Shown here piece by piece: positions 1 through 7,452 of a stretch of 8,225 nucleotides of DNA (within the stretch, counting starts at the first letter, position 1; every line of letters starts with the position of its first letter). The DNA comes from a bacterium (lineage in GTDB: Bacteria > Hydrothermota > UBA3072 > B12-G15). The notes beneath the pieces were generated by a model. It searched no databases. It was not told the origin of the DNA and worked only from the letters and a program-made list of their open reading frames with translations. A program made the translations under genes and the position numbers. The stretch spans positions 1 to 8,225 of the forward strand of contig QNDZ01000068.1 in assembly GCA_003646055.1 (NCBI GenBank). Reading direction: 5' to 3'.

Positions 1-2
1 AT

Positions 3-218
3 CTCAACCTGCCTGATAACCATCCAGACACACTCCACCTTAAACTCACTGTATATGCTGAAACAGACATTGAAAGGATAAAGGAACTCACCCCAATGCT
101 TATAAGAGCCTGTAAATCAACCCGGAAATATAAATGCAGGGAGTGCGGATATGAAACAGAGGTTTTTGACTGGAAGTGCCCTAACTGTCTTACTGTTGAT
201 AGTTTTGTCAGGGTGTGA
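3..218 (+). CDS. C-terminal end of a LapB/YciM-like protein with zinc ribbon (5'-truncated by the window)
   Basis: An open frame enters from the left edge and ends at TGA 216-218, leaving 71 residues. The last part has four cysteines in a CX2C-X10-CX2C pattern (visible residues 45, 48, 59 and 62), as KYKCRECGY followed by DWKCPNC. This is the rubredoxin-like metal knuckle that closes LapB/YciM proteins, which carry an N-terminal membrane anchor and TPR repeats before it. The expected spacing and the Trp-x-Cys-Pro context are both present. In E. coli, LapB is an inner-membrane protein that presents LpxC to FtsH and so limits lipid A synthesis; the same role here is inference, because the TPR part is not visible. 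Its 3' end overlaps the next gene by 68 nt. Other TPR proteins with zinc ribbons remain possible. Confidence 0.75.
   Translation, partial: LNLPDNHPDTLHLKLTVYAETDIERIKELTPMLIRACKSTRKYKCRECGYETEVFDWKCPNCLTVDSFVRV
138..143 (+). promoter_or_regulatory. Ribosome binding site for the small lipoprotein gene, inside the upstream zinc knuckle
   Basis: AGGGAG lies 7 nt before the ATG at 151. The same six bases are the Arg-Glu codons between the first two zinc-knuckle cysteines of the upstream gene. The site supports the start at 151, which lies well inside the upstream coding sequence. Confidence 0.55.
151..218 (+). other. Dual-coded segment: zinc-ribbon end and lipoprotein signal peptide
   Basis: In one frame these bases give the end of the LapB-like zinc ribbon, including its second CPNC knuckle. 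In another frame they give the lipoprotein signal peptide through the lipobox cysteine, whose codon is 214-216. The upstream stop TGA (216-218) begins on the last base of that cysteine codon, so the overlap ends almost exactly where the signal peptide ends. Confidence 0.7.
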
Positions 219-609
219 CACACTATCCCCTCCCCTATCAAAGGGAACAATAACAGGGACAGGAACGGTTGTGCTTGACTATCTTGAGAGTGAAAAACTG
301 TGGTTTTATGAGGGTGTAACATACTATGGGTATGTTGAGTTAACAAACTTCTCTTATGGTGTTGAAATATCCGCTCCCTATGGAATATACGTGACCACCA
401 TAGACCTTGACACTGCACCCCCTGATACAGGTGGAATATACAGAACAGGTTCAGTTGAACTTGACTATGGACGGTACTACTTTGTAAGACCTGACTCACT
501 CCACTATGGTAAACTTTTACTTCTTGACCTTACCTACAATGGAGATTCAGCCACCGTGACCGTGGAATGGTATGTCCAGACTGAAAGCACAAGGAGGGAT
601 TTCAGATGA
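151..609 (+). CDS. Small beta-rich, tyrosine-rich predicted lipoprotein of unknown function
   Basis: The product has 152 residues and I do not recognise its family. Residues 1-21 form a clear lipoprotein signal peptide: basic MKQR, a hydrophobic stretch, then lipobox LSGC with the lipidated Cys at residue 22, the only cysteine in the protein. The mature part, about 131 residues, has about 15 tyrosines and many alternating hydrophobic and polar stretches, suggesting an all-beta fold; no helical or enzymatic motif is visible. Asp follows the Cys, which in Enterobacteria favours retention in the inner membrane, though this rule may not hold here. The ATG at 151 is chosen because only it supplies the basic n-region and it has AGGGAG 7 nt upstream. 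The first 68 nt overlap the previous gene in another frame, and the stop overlaps the next start as ATGA. An envelope role is inferred only from the signal and the neighbours. Confidence 0.7.
   Translation: MKQRFLTGSALTVLLLIVLSGCDTLSPPLSKGTITGTGTVVLDYLESEKLWFYEGVTYYGYVELTNFSYGVEISAPYGIYVTTIDLDTAPPDTGGIYRTGSVELDYGRYYFVRPDSLHYGKLLLLDLTYNGDSATVTVEWYVQTESTRRDFR
591..597 (+). promoter_or_regulatory. Strong Shine-Dalgarno for the TPR-SPOR gene
   Basis: AAGGAGG lies 8 nt before the ATG at 606, within the last codons of the lipoprotein gene. It fixes the start at 606. No other start codon exists in this frame between the ATG and the in-frame stop at 582-584. Confidence 0.8.
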
Positions 610-1202
610 TAATACTGCTGCTTTTCTCAACATGCGTTCCTGTTAAAACTGCCTTTAAAACACCTGCTGAATCACTCTACCATAGGGCAATCCAGATAAC
701 AGAACCCCTGAAGGCAATAAAGATATACAGGGATATTGCTGTTAAGTATCCTGATACACCCCAGGCAGATAGTTCCCTTTTCAGGATTGCAATGTTTTAT
801 TACATACAAAAGGACTACAGACAGGCAGCAACCACCTTCAAAAACATCATAAACAAGGGTGAAAAATCACCCCTTTACGAAAGGGCTGGTTACTGGGCAT
901 GGAAGTGTTACAGAATACTTGGAGAGAAGAAACTTGCTGAACAGATTAAAAAGCGTGAACAGACAAAGACCACACCAAGGGGGAAATACACAATCCAGAT
1001 GGGTGCATTCAAGGATATGAGATGGGCTGAAAACATGTACCAGAGACTCAAACTGTTGGGATATGATGCATTCATAAAAAAATCACCCACCCTTATAAAG
1101 GTGTATGTGGGTGGATTCAGCACAAGGGATGAGGCAAAGGATGTTCTCAAAGAACTGAAAAACAAAGGGTTTGAAGGATTTATAACCAGATTCCCAAGGT
1201 AA
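606..1202 (+). CDS. TPR-like and SPOR domain envelope protein
   Basis: The product has 198 residues. Residues 23-115 are helical and look like TPR repeats of the BamD/YbgF style, with pairs such as AIKIYRDIAVKYPDT and DYRQAATTFKNII. A Lys/Thr-rich linker follows, then a SPOR domain at about 127-197, opening with YTIQMGAF and containing IKVYVGGFSTRDEAKDVL. SPOR domains bind peptidoglycan glycan strands stripped of stem peptides, typically at division sites, so a periplasmic location is expected. The N-terminus is odd: MIILLLFSTC has no basic residue and a very short hydrophobic stretch. Cys10 could be a lipidation site, but Phe-Ser-Thr before it is a poor lipobox. The start overlaps the previous stop (ATGA) and has a strong ribosome site. 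The gene ends in TAA directly followed, in the same frame, by the ATG of mutS. The SPOR call is firm; the cellular role is inferred. Confidence 0.85.
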   Translation: MIILLLFSTCVPVKTAFKTPAESLYHRAIQITEPLKAIKIYRDIAVKYPDTPQADSSLFRIAMFYYIQKDYRQAATTFKNIINKGEKSPLYERAGYWAWKCYRILGEKKLAEQIKKREQTKTTPRGKYTIQMGAFKDMRWAENMYQRLKLLGYDAFIKKSPTLIKVYVGGFSTRDEAKDVLKELKNKGFEGFITRFPR

Positions 1203-3737
1203 ATGCCCGCACTCACTCCTCTATTAAAACAGTACAGGGAGATAAAGTCAAAGTTCAGGGATGCAATCCTGTTGTTCAGGGTTGGTGATTTCTACGAAAC
1301 ATTTTATGAGGATGCAAAAATAACATCAAAGGTTCTCAATATAACCCTGACCTCAAGACCTCATGGAAAGAACAACAGAATACCACTTGCAGGTGTTCCT
1401 GTTAAGGCAGCAGATGGTTACATAGCAAAACTTGTCCGTGCTGGATACAGGGTGGCAGTTTGTGAGCAACTTGAAGAACCCCAGAAGGGAAAGGCCATTG
1501 TTAAAAGGGATGTTGTTGAGGTCATCACACCTGGAACAGTCTTGAGACCTTCCCTGCTTGAAGGGAAAAGGAATATATTCATAATGTCTGTTTTAAAGGA
1601 TGGCGAAAGTTGGGCTGTTGCATTTTCAGATGTATCAACTGGAGAATTTCAGGCTGGATTCACGGACAATCTGAAATCCATGATTTCAAGGCTGGAACCG
1701 TCAGAGATCCTTATTACATATGGCGAAAAAATAGATACAGAGGTTGTCCAGACACCCCTACCACCAGAGATTTTTGACCCTGACTTTGCATCAGAGGAAT
1801 TAAAGTCCCACTTCAATGTTCAGACACTTGACCCTCTCGGGCTTGATAAACCCTCCCTCGCTTCTGTGAGTGGTGCACTCCTCTGGTATCTCAGGGATAC
1901 CCAGAAAACAGACCTATCCCACATAAGAACCATTAAACGCTTCCTTCCTGAAAAATACATGTATCTTGACACTGCAACAATCAGAAACCTTGAACTCATA
2001 AGACGGGTGAATGGAGATTATGAGGGTTCCCTTCTCCACACCATTGACAGAACAATAACATCAATGGGTGGGAGAAGGCTCAAAAACTACATTCTGTATC
2101 CACTTAAATCAATAGATGAGATAAAGGAAAGGATAGAGATTGTTGAGGCATTCTTCAGGGACCCACGCCTTGTTGAGAATGTGAGAGAGAAACTAAAGGA
2201 AGTCTCTGACATTGAAAGGATTTCTGGCAGGATTGCAACAGGGAGGGCAACCCCAAGGGACTTAAAGGCACTATCAACAACACTCAGGGCTGTTTCTGAC
2301 ATCTTCAGGATGATAGATGACTCAGGCAGTGATGTATTAAAAGGCCTCATTGAGGAAAAACCTGATATGGAACTTGTGGAGAAAATTGATACCACCATTG
2401 TTGAAGACCCACCAGCCACATACACAGATGGAGGCATCATAAAGGATGGAGTGAATGAAGAACTTGATGAATTGAGGAGCATAAGTAGGGACGGGAAGAG
2501 GTATCTGATAGAGTACGAGAAAAAAGAGAGGGAAAGAACAGGTATATCCTCACTTAAAGTTGGGTTCAACAATGTTTTTGGATATTATATTGAGGTCACA
2601 AAACCAAACCTTAAATACGTTCCAGATGACTATATAAGGAAACAGACCCTCACAAACTCTGAAAGGTTCATTACAGAGGAACTGAAGGAATTTGAATCAA
2701 AGATACTTGGTGCAGAGGAGAGGATTAAGGGGATAGAATACGACATATTTACGGTTCTTCGTGAATACCTCAAGGAACATATCCCCCACCTCCAGAGGGT
2801 TGCTGAAGAGATAACCAGTATAGACCTGTTTTCATCACTCTCATACCTTGCCCTTGAAAAGGGATACTCAAAACCATTTGTTTATCAGGGTGATACAATA
2901 GAGATTAAGGGAGGAAGGCATCCTGTTGTTGAAACAATCCTGCCATCGGGTGAATTCATTCCCAATGATACGAATATAAACCAGGAAGAAAGGATACACA
3001 TCATCACAGGCCCAAACATGTCAGGGAAATCCACATACCTGAGGCAGGTTGCACTTATCACCCTTCTTGCACAGATTGGTTCCTTTGTACCTGCGGATGA
3101 GGCAAGGATTGGAGTAAGGGACAGAATATTCACAAGAATAGGTGCCTCTGATGACCTTGCAAGGGGTGTATCAACATTCCTTGCAGAGATGAATGAAACT
3201 GCCATCATTCTCCAGAATGTATCATCACAAAGCCTTGTTATCCTTGACGAGATTGGGAGGGGGACAAGCACCTATGATGGGCTTGCCATTGCCTGGGCAG
3301 TTGTTGAATACCTTGCAGTAATGAACCCTCCACCAATGGTCCTGTTTGCAACACACTATCATGAGTTAACAGACCTTGAACAGTACTATAACACAATAGT
3401 GAACTATACAGTTGATGTGAAAGAAACTGAAAAGGGTATTCTCTTCCTGAGAAAGGTGAAGAAGGGAAAGGCGGACAGGAGTTATGGTATAGAGGTTGCA
3501 AAACTTGCAGGGCTTCCAGAGAAGGTTATTCACAGGGCAGGTGAGATACTCCACGACCTTGAAAATGACGACAGGGTTGTGAGGCATCACCCACCCAGGT
3601 ATTATCACCTCCCACTATTCAGGGAGAAGAGGGAGGATAAATTGAGGGAGGAATTGAAGAAGATTGACCCAGATTCAGTAACCCCAAGACAGGCACTTGA
3701 AATCCTGTACAAACTGAAGGAGATGGAGGAAGATTGA
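1203..3737 (+). CDS. mutS: DNA mismatch repair protein MutS
   Basis: This is full-length MutS, 844 residues, against about 850 in E. coli. MutS recognises mismatches and small loops as a dimer and, on ATP binding, becomes a sliding clamp that recruits MutL. Visible parts are the N-terminal mismatch-binding domain with the Phe30-Tyr31-Glu32 wedge (in RVGDFYETF), connector and lever domains through the middle, and the C-terminal ABC-type ATPase. The latter has Walker A GPNMSGKST at 603-611, Walker B VILDE ending in Asp682-Glu683, the following GRGTSTYDG signature and the THYHE motif at 717-721. Near the C-terminus, HLPLF (802-806) resembles a weak beta-clamp binding motif, and the end DPDSVTPRQALEILYKLK matches the usual MutS terminal helices. 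The start is right for the family but its Shine-Dalgarno is poor (AAGG only 3 nt away), so translation probably depends on the preceding gene. The stop overlaps tilS by 4 nt. Confidence 0.98.
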   Translation: MPALTPLLKQYREIKSKFRDAILLFRVGDFYETFYEDAKITSKVLNITLTSRPHGKNNRIPLAGVPVKAADGYIAKLVRAGYRVAVCEQLEEPQKGKAIVKRDVVEVITPGTVLRPSLLEGKRNIFIMSVLKDGESWAVAFSDVSTGEFQAGFTDNLKSMISRLEPSEILITYGEKIDTEVVQTPLPPEIFDPDFASEELKSHFNVQTLDPLGLDKPSLASVSGALLWYLRDTQKTDLSHIRTIKRFLPEKYMYLDTATIRNLELIRRVNGDYEGSLLHTIDRTITSMGGRRLKNYILYPLKSIDEIKERIEIVEAFFRDPRLVENVREKLKEVSDIERISGRIATGRATPRDLKALSTTLRAVSDIFRMIDDSGSDVLKGLIEEKPDMELVEKIDTTIVEDPPATYTDGGIIKDGVNEELDELRSISRDGKRYLIEYEKKERERTGISSLKVGFNNVFGYYIEVTKPNLKYVPDDYIRKQTLTNSERFITEELKEFESKILGAEERIKGIEYDIFTVLREYLKEHIPHLQRVAEEITSIDLFSSLSYLALEKGYSKPFVYQGDTIEIKGGRHPVVETILPSGEFIPNDTNINQEERIHIITGPNMSGKSTYLRQVALITLLAQIGSFVPADEARIGVRDRIFTRIGASDDLARGVSTFLAEMNETAIILQNVSSQSLVILDEIGRGTSTYDGLAIAWAVVEYLAVMNPPPMVLFATHYHELTDLEQYYNTIVNYTVDVKETEKGILFLRKVKKGKADRSYGIEVAKLAGLPEKVIHRAGEILHDLENDDRVVRHHPPRYYHLPLFREKREDKLREELKKIDPDSVTPRQALEILYKLKEMEED
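3717..3730 (+). promoter_or_regulatory. Ribosome binding region for tilS (TTG start)
   Basis: AAGGAG (3717-3722) lies 11 nt, and GGAGGA (3725-3730) 3 nt, before the TTG at 3734. Neither spacing is ideal, but the pair makes the TTG plausible. A start there places the PP-loop about 28 residues in, as is usual for TilS; the next in-frame ATG (3779) would leave an unusually short N-terminus. Confidence 0.5.
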
Positions 3738-5047
3738 ATCTGATTGAGAGGGTTCAAAAATTTATCAAAACCCACAGGATGTTCACAAAGAGGGACAGAA
3801 TCCTTTTATCCTTCTCTGGAGGGCCTGATTCAACATTCCTTGCCATTGCACTCAGTGAACTGGGGTATAACATCACCCTGTTTTATCTTAATCACATGCT
3901 CAGGGAGGACAGTGTCCTTGAAGAGAAACATGTTGAGAATTTTTCAGAAAAATTCAAAATACCACTTATAAAGAAATCATTTGATGTGAAGGCATTTGTT
4001 GAGAAAACAGGTATGGGTATTGAAGAGGGGGCAAGGAAAATCAGGAAAAAACTTCTTATGGAGGAGTATAAAAATGGATTCACAACCATAGCAACAGGGC
4101 ATACGCTTGATGACAACATAGAGAACTTCCTTATAAGGCTATTCAGGGGAAGCGGTTTCGGGCTTAAATCAATGAACCCAGTGGATAAACCCTTTGTAAG
4201 ACCCCTTCTTGGATTGAAGCGTTCAGATATTATCAGTTTCCTTGAACAGAGGGATATAGATTACTATACTGACCCAACAAACATGAAACTTGATTTTCTC
4301 AGAAATAGAATAAGACATATTCTAATTCCAGAGATTGAGGAGATTTCTCCAATTGGGCTTTCAGGCATTGTCAGAAGTATTGAAAACTTACAGGATATTG
4401 AGGATGCACTCAACCAGTTAATAAGTATAAGGGGATTGAAGATATATCCAACACACCTTGAATTCAATCCCTCTATCTTTCTCAAACTTCCCGATGCAAT
4501 GAGGTTTATATTCCTCAGGAAACTCCTTGAAATATCAGGGGGAGAACTGGAAATCAGGAGAAACCAGATAAAGTCATTCCCGGGAAGGGTGGAGATGAAA
4601 TCCCATGTGGTATCAATAACAGAAAAGTGGGGGGTTGTATCAAAAAAGATAAAACCAGACCCTGTTTTGATTGAGAAACCCGGGGTTTACAGGTTCGGAG
4701 ACTTTGAATTGACCATAGGAATAAAAAAAAGAAAAAAACATATTGATTTTTCAAAGAAAATAGAGTATTTTGATATGGATGATGTTCACTTCCCTCTGGG
4801 GGTTAGAACAAGAAAGAGAGGTGAAAAACTAATCCCCTTTGGGAGGAGAAGGAGCAGAAAACTTAAAGACCTTTTTATAGATGCACAGGTCCCTGATGTA
4901 TTGAGGGAGGGATGGCCTGTTGTATATGATAAAAAGGGTATCCTCTTTGTTCCTATGGTGGTAAGGGCAGAGAGAGGAAGGATAAGGAAAACAACAGAGA
5001 GGGTTTTAATGATTAAATACAGGAGGTTAAGGATTAATGGACGATAA
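3734..5047 (+). CDS. tilS: tRNA(Ile)-lysidine synthase TilS
   Basis: TilS uses ATP and lysine to convert the wobble cytidine of tRNA-Ile(CAU) to lysidine, so that it reads AUA and is charged with isoleucine. The product has 437 residues, close to the E. coli length. The N-terminal PP-loop ATPase shows SGGPDST at 28-34 and GHTLDDN at 122-128, followed by the family [10 protein letters not shown] stretch. The C-terminal domain is present at about 351-425, with the [14 protein letters not shown] and [13 protein letters not shown] motifs of the tRNA-binding TilS_C region. The start is TTG, overlapping the mutS stop (TTGA). An A8-G-A7 run at residues 330-335 lies just before the C-terminal domain. 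The 3' end overlaps ftsH by 11 nt. AUA is a common codon in this window, so the enzyme should be essential here. Confidence 0.96.
   Translation: MNLIERVQKFIKTHRMFTKRDRILLSFSGGPDSTFLAIALSELGYNITLFYLNHMLREDSVLEEKHVENFSEKFKIPLIKKSFDVKAFVEKTGMGIEEGARKIRKKLLMEEYKNGFTTIATGHTLDDNIENFLIRLFRGSGFGLKSMNPVDKPFVRPLLGLKRSDIISFLEQRDIDYYTDPTNMKLDFLRNRIRHILIPEIEEISPIGLSGIVRSIENLQDIEDALNQLISIRGLKIYPTHLEFNPSIFLKLPDAMRFIFLRKLLEISGGELEIRRNQIKSFPGRVEMKSHVVSITEKWGVVSKKIKPDPVLIEKPGVYRFGDFELTIGIKKRKKHIDFSKKIEYFDMDDVHFPLGVRTRKRGEKLIPFGRRRSRKLKDLFIDAQVPDVLREGWPVVYDKKGILFVPMVVRAERGRIRKTTERVLMIKYRRLRINGR
4723..4738 (+). repeat. A8-G-A7 homopolymer run inside tilS
   Basis: Eight A, one G and seven A encode Lys-Lys-Arg-Lys-Lys (with the third base of the preceding Ile codon) just before the TilS C-terminal domain. 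Both alternative frames stop soon after: TGA at 4744-4746 in one and TAG at 4761-4763 in the other. Slippage in either direction would therefore truncate the protein. Confidence 0.85.
5021..5026 (+). promoter_or_regulatory. Ribosome binding site for ftsH
   Basis: AGGAGG lies 10 nt before the ATG at 5037, within the last codons of tilS. It is a full-strength Shine-Dalgarno and supports an ftsH start that overlaps the tilS end. Confidence 0.75.
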
Positions 5048-6902
5048 AAACAGAAAAAGCCCCCAGATGCAATTACTCCAGTTCTTTATAGTATGGCTTC
5101 TCATACTCGGGGGCGTGTATCTCATTGTAAACCTCTTCACAAGGCAGCAGGTGCAGGAGGTGTCATACACCCGATTCATGAAGATGGTTGAAGAGGGAAA
5201 TGTGAGTTTTGTTGAATTCAATGATACTGAACTCAGGTGCATAACAAAGGATGGGGAAAAATTCAATGTCCTTCTCCCCTTCCAGGACCCTGAACTGCCA
5301 AAGAAACTTGCTGAAAAAGGTATTGAGGTACGTGCAAAGGAGAGGGTAAAACTCTGGAATGTTGTGGTACAGGTCTTACCACTGATATTCCTGTTCTTCC
5401 TGTTCATGTTCTTCATGAGACAGATGCAATCAGGACCAAACAGGGCATTCTCCTTTGGGAAAAGCAGGGCAAAACTCATAACCCCATCCCAGGAGAAGGT
5501 AACATTCAAGGATGTTGCTGGTGTTGAAGAGGCAAAGGAAGAGTTAAGAGAGGTGGTTGAATTTCTGAAAAATCCAGGTAGATACACAAAACTTGGAGCA
5601 AGAATACCAAAAGGGGTTCTCCTTGTTGGGCCACCTGGCACAGGTAAGACCCTGCTTGCACGTGCTGTTGCAGGCGAGGCTGGTGTCCCCTTCTTCTCCA
5701 TTTCAGGCTCTGATTTTGTTGAGATGTTTGTGGGTGTTGGTGCAGCAAGGGTGAGAGACCTTTTTGAAACAGCAAAGAGGAATACTCCATGCATTGTGTT
5801 CATAGATGAGATAGATGCAGTTGGGAGACACAGGGGGGCTGGTATTGGTGGAGGACATGATGAAAGGGAACAAACCCTGAATGCCCTTCTTGTTGAGATG
5901 GATGGGTTTGAAACAAATCAGGGGATTATTGTACTGGCTGCAACAAACAGACCTGACATCCTTGACCATGCACTTCTCAGACCGGGCAGGTTTGACAGAA
6001 GGATTGTTGTTGATGTCCCTGATGTCAAGGGAAGACTTCAGATTTTGAAGGTTCATACGAAAAAAACTCCTCTGGGCAAGGATGTTGACCTTGAGGTCAT
6101 AGCAAGAACCACACCTGGATTCACAGGTGCAGACCTTGAGAGCCTTGTTAATGAAGCAGCACTCATTGCTGCAAGAAAGAGGAAGAAGAAACTCACAATG
6201 GAGGACTTTGAAGAGGCAAAAGATAAAATCCTCATGGGTGTTGCAAGGAAATCCATGATACTTAAAGAGGAGGAAAAGAGACTGATTGCCTATCACGAGG
6301 CTGGACATACAATAGTTACATACTTCACACCCCACACAGACCCCATTCACAAGGTAACCATTATTCCAAGAGGAAGGGCACTGGGGGTCACACAGCAACT
6401 ACCCATAGATGATAGAAGAACCTACTCAAAGGAGTATCTACTTGCACAGTTAAGGGTCTTGATGGGTGGAAGGGCTGCAGAGGAAAAGGTCTTTGGAACA
6501 ATTTCCACAGGCTCAGGCAATGACATAGACAGGGCAACACAGATTGCAAGGAAAATGGTCTGTGAATGGGGTATGAGCGAAAAACTTGGTCCCATAACAC
6601 TGGGAAAACCAGGGGATGAAGTATTCCTTGGAAGGGACTTTGTTGCAGTGAAGGATTTCTCCGAAGAAACAGCAAAACTGATTGATGAAGAGGTCAGAAG
6701 GTTTGTGAATGAGGCCTATGAAGAGGCAAGAAAAATCATTGATAGCAAAGAGGAACTACTACACAAACTTGCTGATGAACTCCTGAAAAAAGAGGTTCTT
6801 GATGGACATGAGGTTGAAGTCCTTCTAACAAATGGTTCTCTGGAAACAGAGGAGGCTATAAAGGAAGAAAATAGGAATAAAGGTGAAGAAGAAAACAATT
6901 GA
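5037..6902 (+). CDS. ftsH: ATP-dependent zinc metalloprotease FtsH
   Basis: FtsH is a hexameric inner-membrane AAA+ protease that removes misfolded membrane proteins and selected regulators. The 621-residue product has the full layout: TM1 at about 13-34, a periplasmic domain of about 70 residues, TM2 at about 109-127, then a cytoplasmic AAA module. That module has Walker A GPPGTGKT (198-205), pore motif MFVG, Walker B FIDE with Asp257-Glu258, and the second region of homology ending LRPGRFDRR. The M41 protease domain has zinc site HEAGH (420-424) and a third ligand, Asp496, in GSGNDID. These are within a few residues of E. coli His414, His418 and Asp492. All catalytic residues are present. 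The tail is acidic ([13 protein letters not shown]). In E. coli, LpxC is degraded by FtsH with LapB, and a LapB-like gene starts this window. The 3' end overlaps folE by 20 nt. Confidence 0.99.
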   Translation: MDDKNRKSPQMQLLQFFIVWLLILGGVYLIVNLFTRQQVQEVSYTRFMKMVEEGNVSFVEFNDTELRCITKDGEKFNVLLPFQDPELPKKLAEKGIEVRAKERVKLWNVVVQVLPLIFLFFLFMFFMRQMQSGPNRAFSFGKSRAKLITPSQEKVTFKDVAGVEEAKEELREVVEFLKNPGRYTKLGARIPKGVLLVGPPGTGKTLLARAVAGEAGVPFFSISGSDFVEMFVGVGAARVRDLFETAKRNTPCIVFIDEIDAVGRHRGAGIGGGHDEREQTLNALLVEMDGFETNQGIIVLAATNRPDILDHALLRPGRFDRRIVVDVPDVKGRLQILKVHTKKTPLGKDVDLEVIARTTPGFTGADLESLVNEAALIAARKRKKKLTMEDFEEAKDKILMGVARKSMILKEEEKRLIAYHEAGHTIVTYFTPHTDPIHKVTIIPRGRALGVTQQLPIDDRRTYSKEYLLAQLRVLMGGRAAEEKVFGTISTGSGNDIDRATQIARKMVCEWGMSEKLGPITLGKPGDEVFLGRDFVAVKDFSEETAKLIDEEVRRFVNEAYEEARKIIDSKEELLHKLADELLKKEVLDGHEVEVLLTNGSLETEEAIKEENRNKGEEENN

Positions 6903-7452
6903 CACAAAAAGGATAGAAAAGGCTGTTAGAGATATTCTCATAGCCATAGGTGAAGATCCTGAAAGGGAAGGGTTGAAGGATACTCCCAGAAGGGTTGCAA
7001 AATTGTATTCAGAGATATTCAAAGGCATCTGGGAGGATGCAGGGAAAAATATAAAGGTCTACAAACAGGTGAATTACGACGAAATCATCATTGTGAAGGA
7101 CATTCCATTTTACTCCATGTGTGAACACCACCTTCTACCATTCTTTGGAAAGATACACATTGCATACATTCCAAGGGATAACAGAATAACTGGATTCTCA
7201 AACCTCCTTGAATTTGTTGATACGGCTTCAAGGAGACCACAGATACAGGAGAGGCTCACCCAGGAGATTGCTGATACTATTATGAGGGTTCTTAATCCAC
7301 TTGGTGTGTTTGTGATTGTTGAAGCAAGGCAGTTATGCCTTGAGATGCAGGGCAAAAAGAGGACAGGTGAATACACTGTAACATCTGCAATCAGGGGTGC
7401 ATTCAAAAGAGAGGCAACAAGGCTTGAAGCCCTTAATCTGATGAGGGAGTAA
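6883..7452 (+). CDS. folE: GTP cyclohydrolase I (FolE) family protein with altered substrate-site residues
   Basis: FolE normally converts GTP to 7,8-dihydroneopterin triphosphate, the first step to folate. The 189-residue length and overall pattern are typical: [15 protein letters not shown] near the N-terminus, then [13 protein letters not shown] with zinc ligands Cys80 and His83 and catalytic His82, [10 protein letters not shown], and the third zinc ligand Cys152. However, where the family usually has GLSK..R, this protein has GFSN..E (Asn107, Glu110), and where it has H-x-C...RG, it has Q-x-C...QG (Gln150, Gln156). By alignment these match E. coli Lys136, Arg139, His179 and Arg185, which serve triphosphate binding and catalysis. 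It may be a working variant, use another substrate, or stop at an intermediate. Translation starts at GTG with a weak ribosome site (AGGAA, 5 nt away) inside the ftsH end, so coupling to ftsH is likely. Family assignment is firm; the reaction is less certain. Confidence 0.88.
   Translation: MKKKTIDTKRIEKAVRDILIAIGEDPEREGLKDTPRRVAKLYSEIFKGIWEDAGKNIKVYKQVNYDEIIIVKDIPFYSMCEHHLLPFFGKIHIAYIPRDNRITGFSNLLEFVDTASRRPQIQERLTQEIADTIMRVLNPLGVFVIVEARQLCLEMQGKKRTGEYTVTSAIRGAFKREATRLEALNLMRE
7444..7449 (+). promoter_or_regulatory. Closely spaced ribosome binding site for folP
   Basis: AGGGAG ends only 2 nt before the ATG at 7452, closer than usual. The start also shares one base with the folE stop (TAATG), so reinitiation by ribosomes finishing folE is the likely main route. 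Confidence 0.4.

Noticed and set aside
151..1202. Possibility that the lipoprotein and SPOR genes are one gene split by a frameshift
   Set aside because: Each has its own ribosome site and N-terminal hydrophobic sequence, and the ATGA overlap is a normal coupling junction.
2087..2572. Minus-strand open frame of 161 codons within mutS
   Set aside because: Its Ser-rich product is a by-product of the codon use of mutS on the other strand.
3734..3781. Alternative tilS start at ATG 3779
   Set aside because: It would leave only 12 residues before the SGGPDST loop and discard residues typical of the TilS N-terminus; TTG 3734 has ribosome-site support.
3744..3971. Plus-strand out-of-frame ORF at the start of tilS
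   Set aside because: It overlaps the TilS PP-loop coding region in another frame and shows no motif.
5027..5803. Long minus-strand open frame (258 codons) opposite ftsH
   Set aside because: The plus strand here encodes unmistakable FtsH with all motifs; the antisense product is Ser/Thr/Phe-rich low-complexity sequence with no motif, as expected from codon bias on the other strand.
5703..6398. Minus-strand open frame of 231 codons within ftsH
   Set aside because: It is an antisense shadow of the ATPase and protease domains, with Cys-rich random composition and no recognisable domain.
6899..6927. TTGACA resembling a -35 box at the ftsH-folE junction
   Set aside because: At the normal spacing the -10 position reads GCTGTT, so there is no matching -10 element; the region is also coding.
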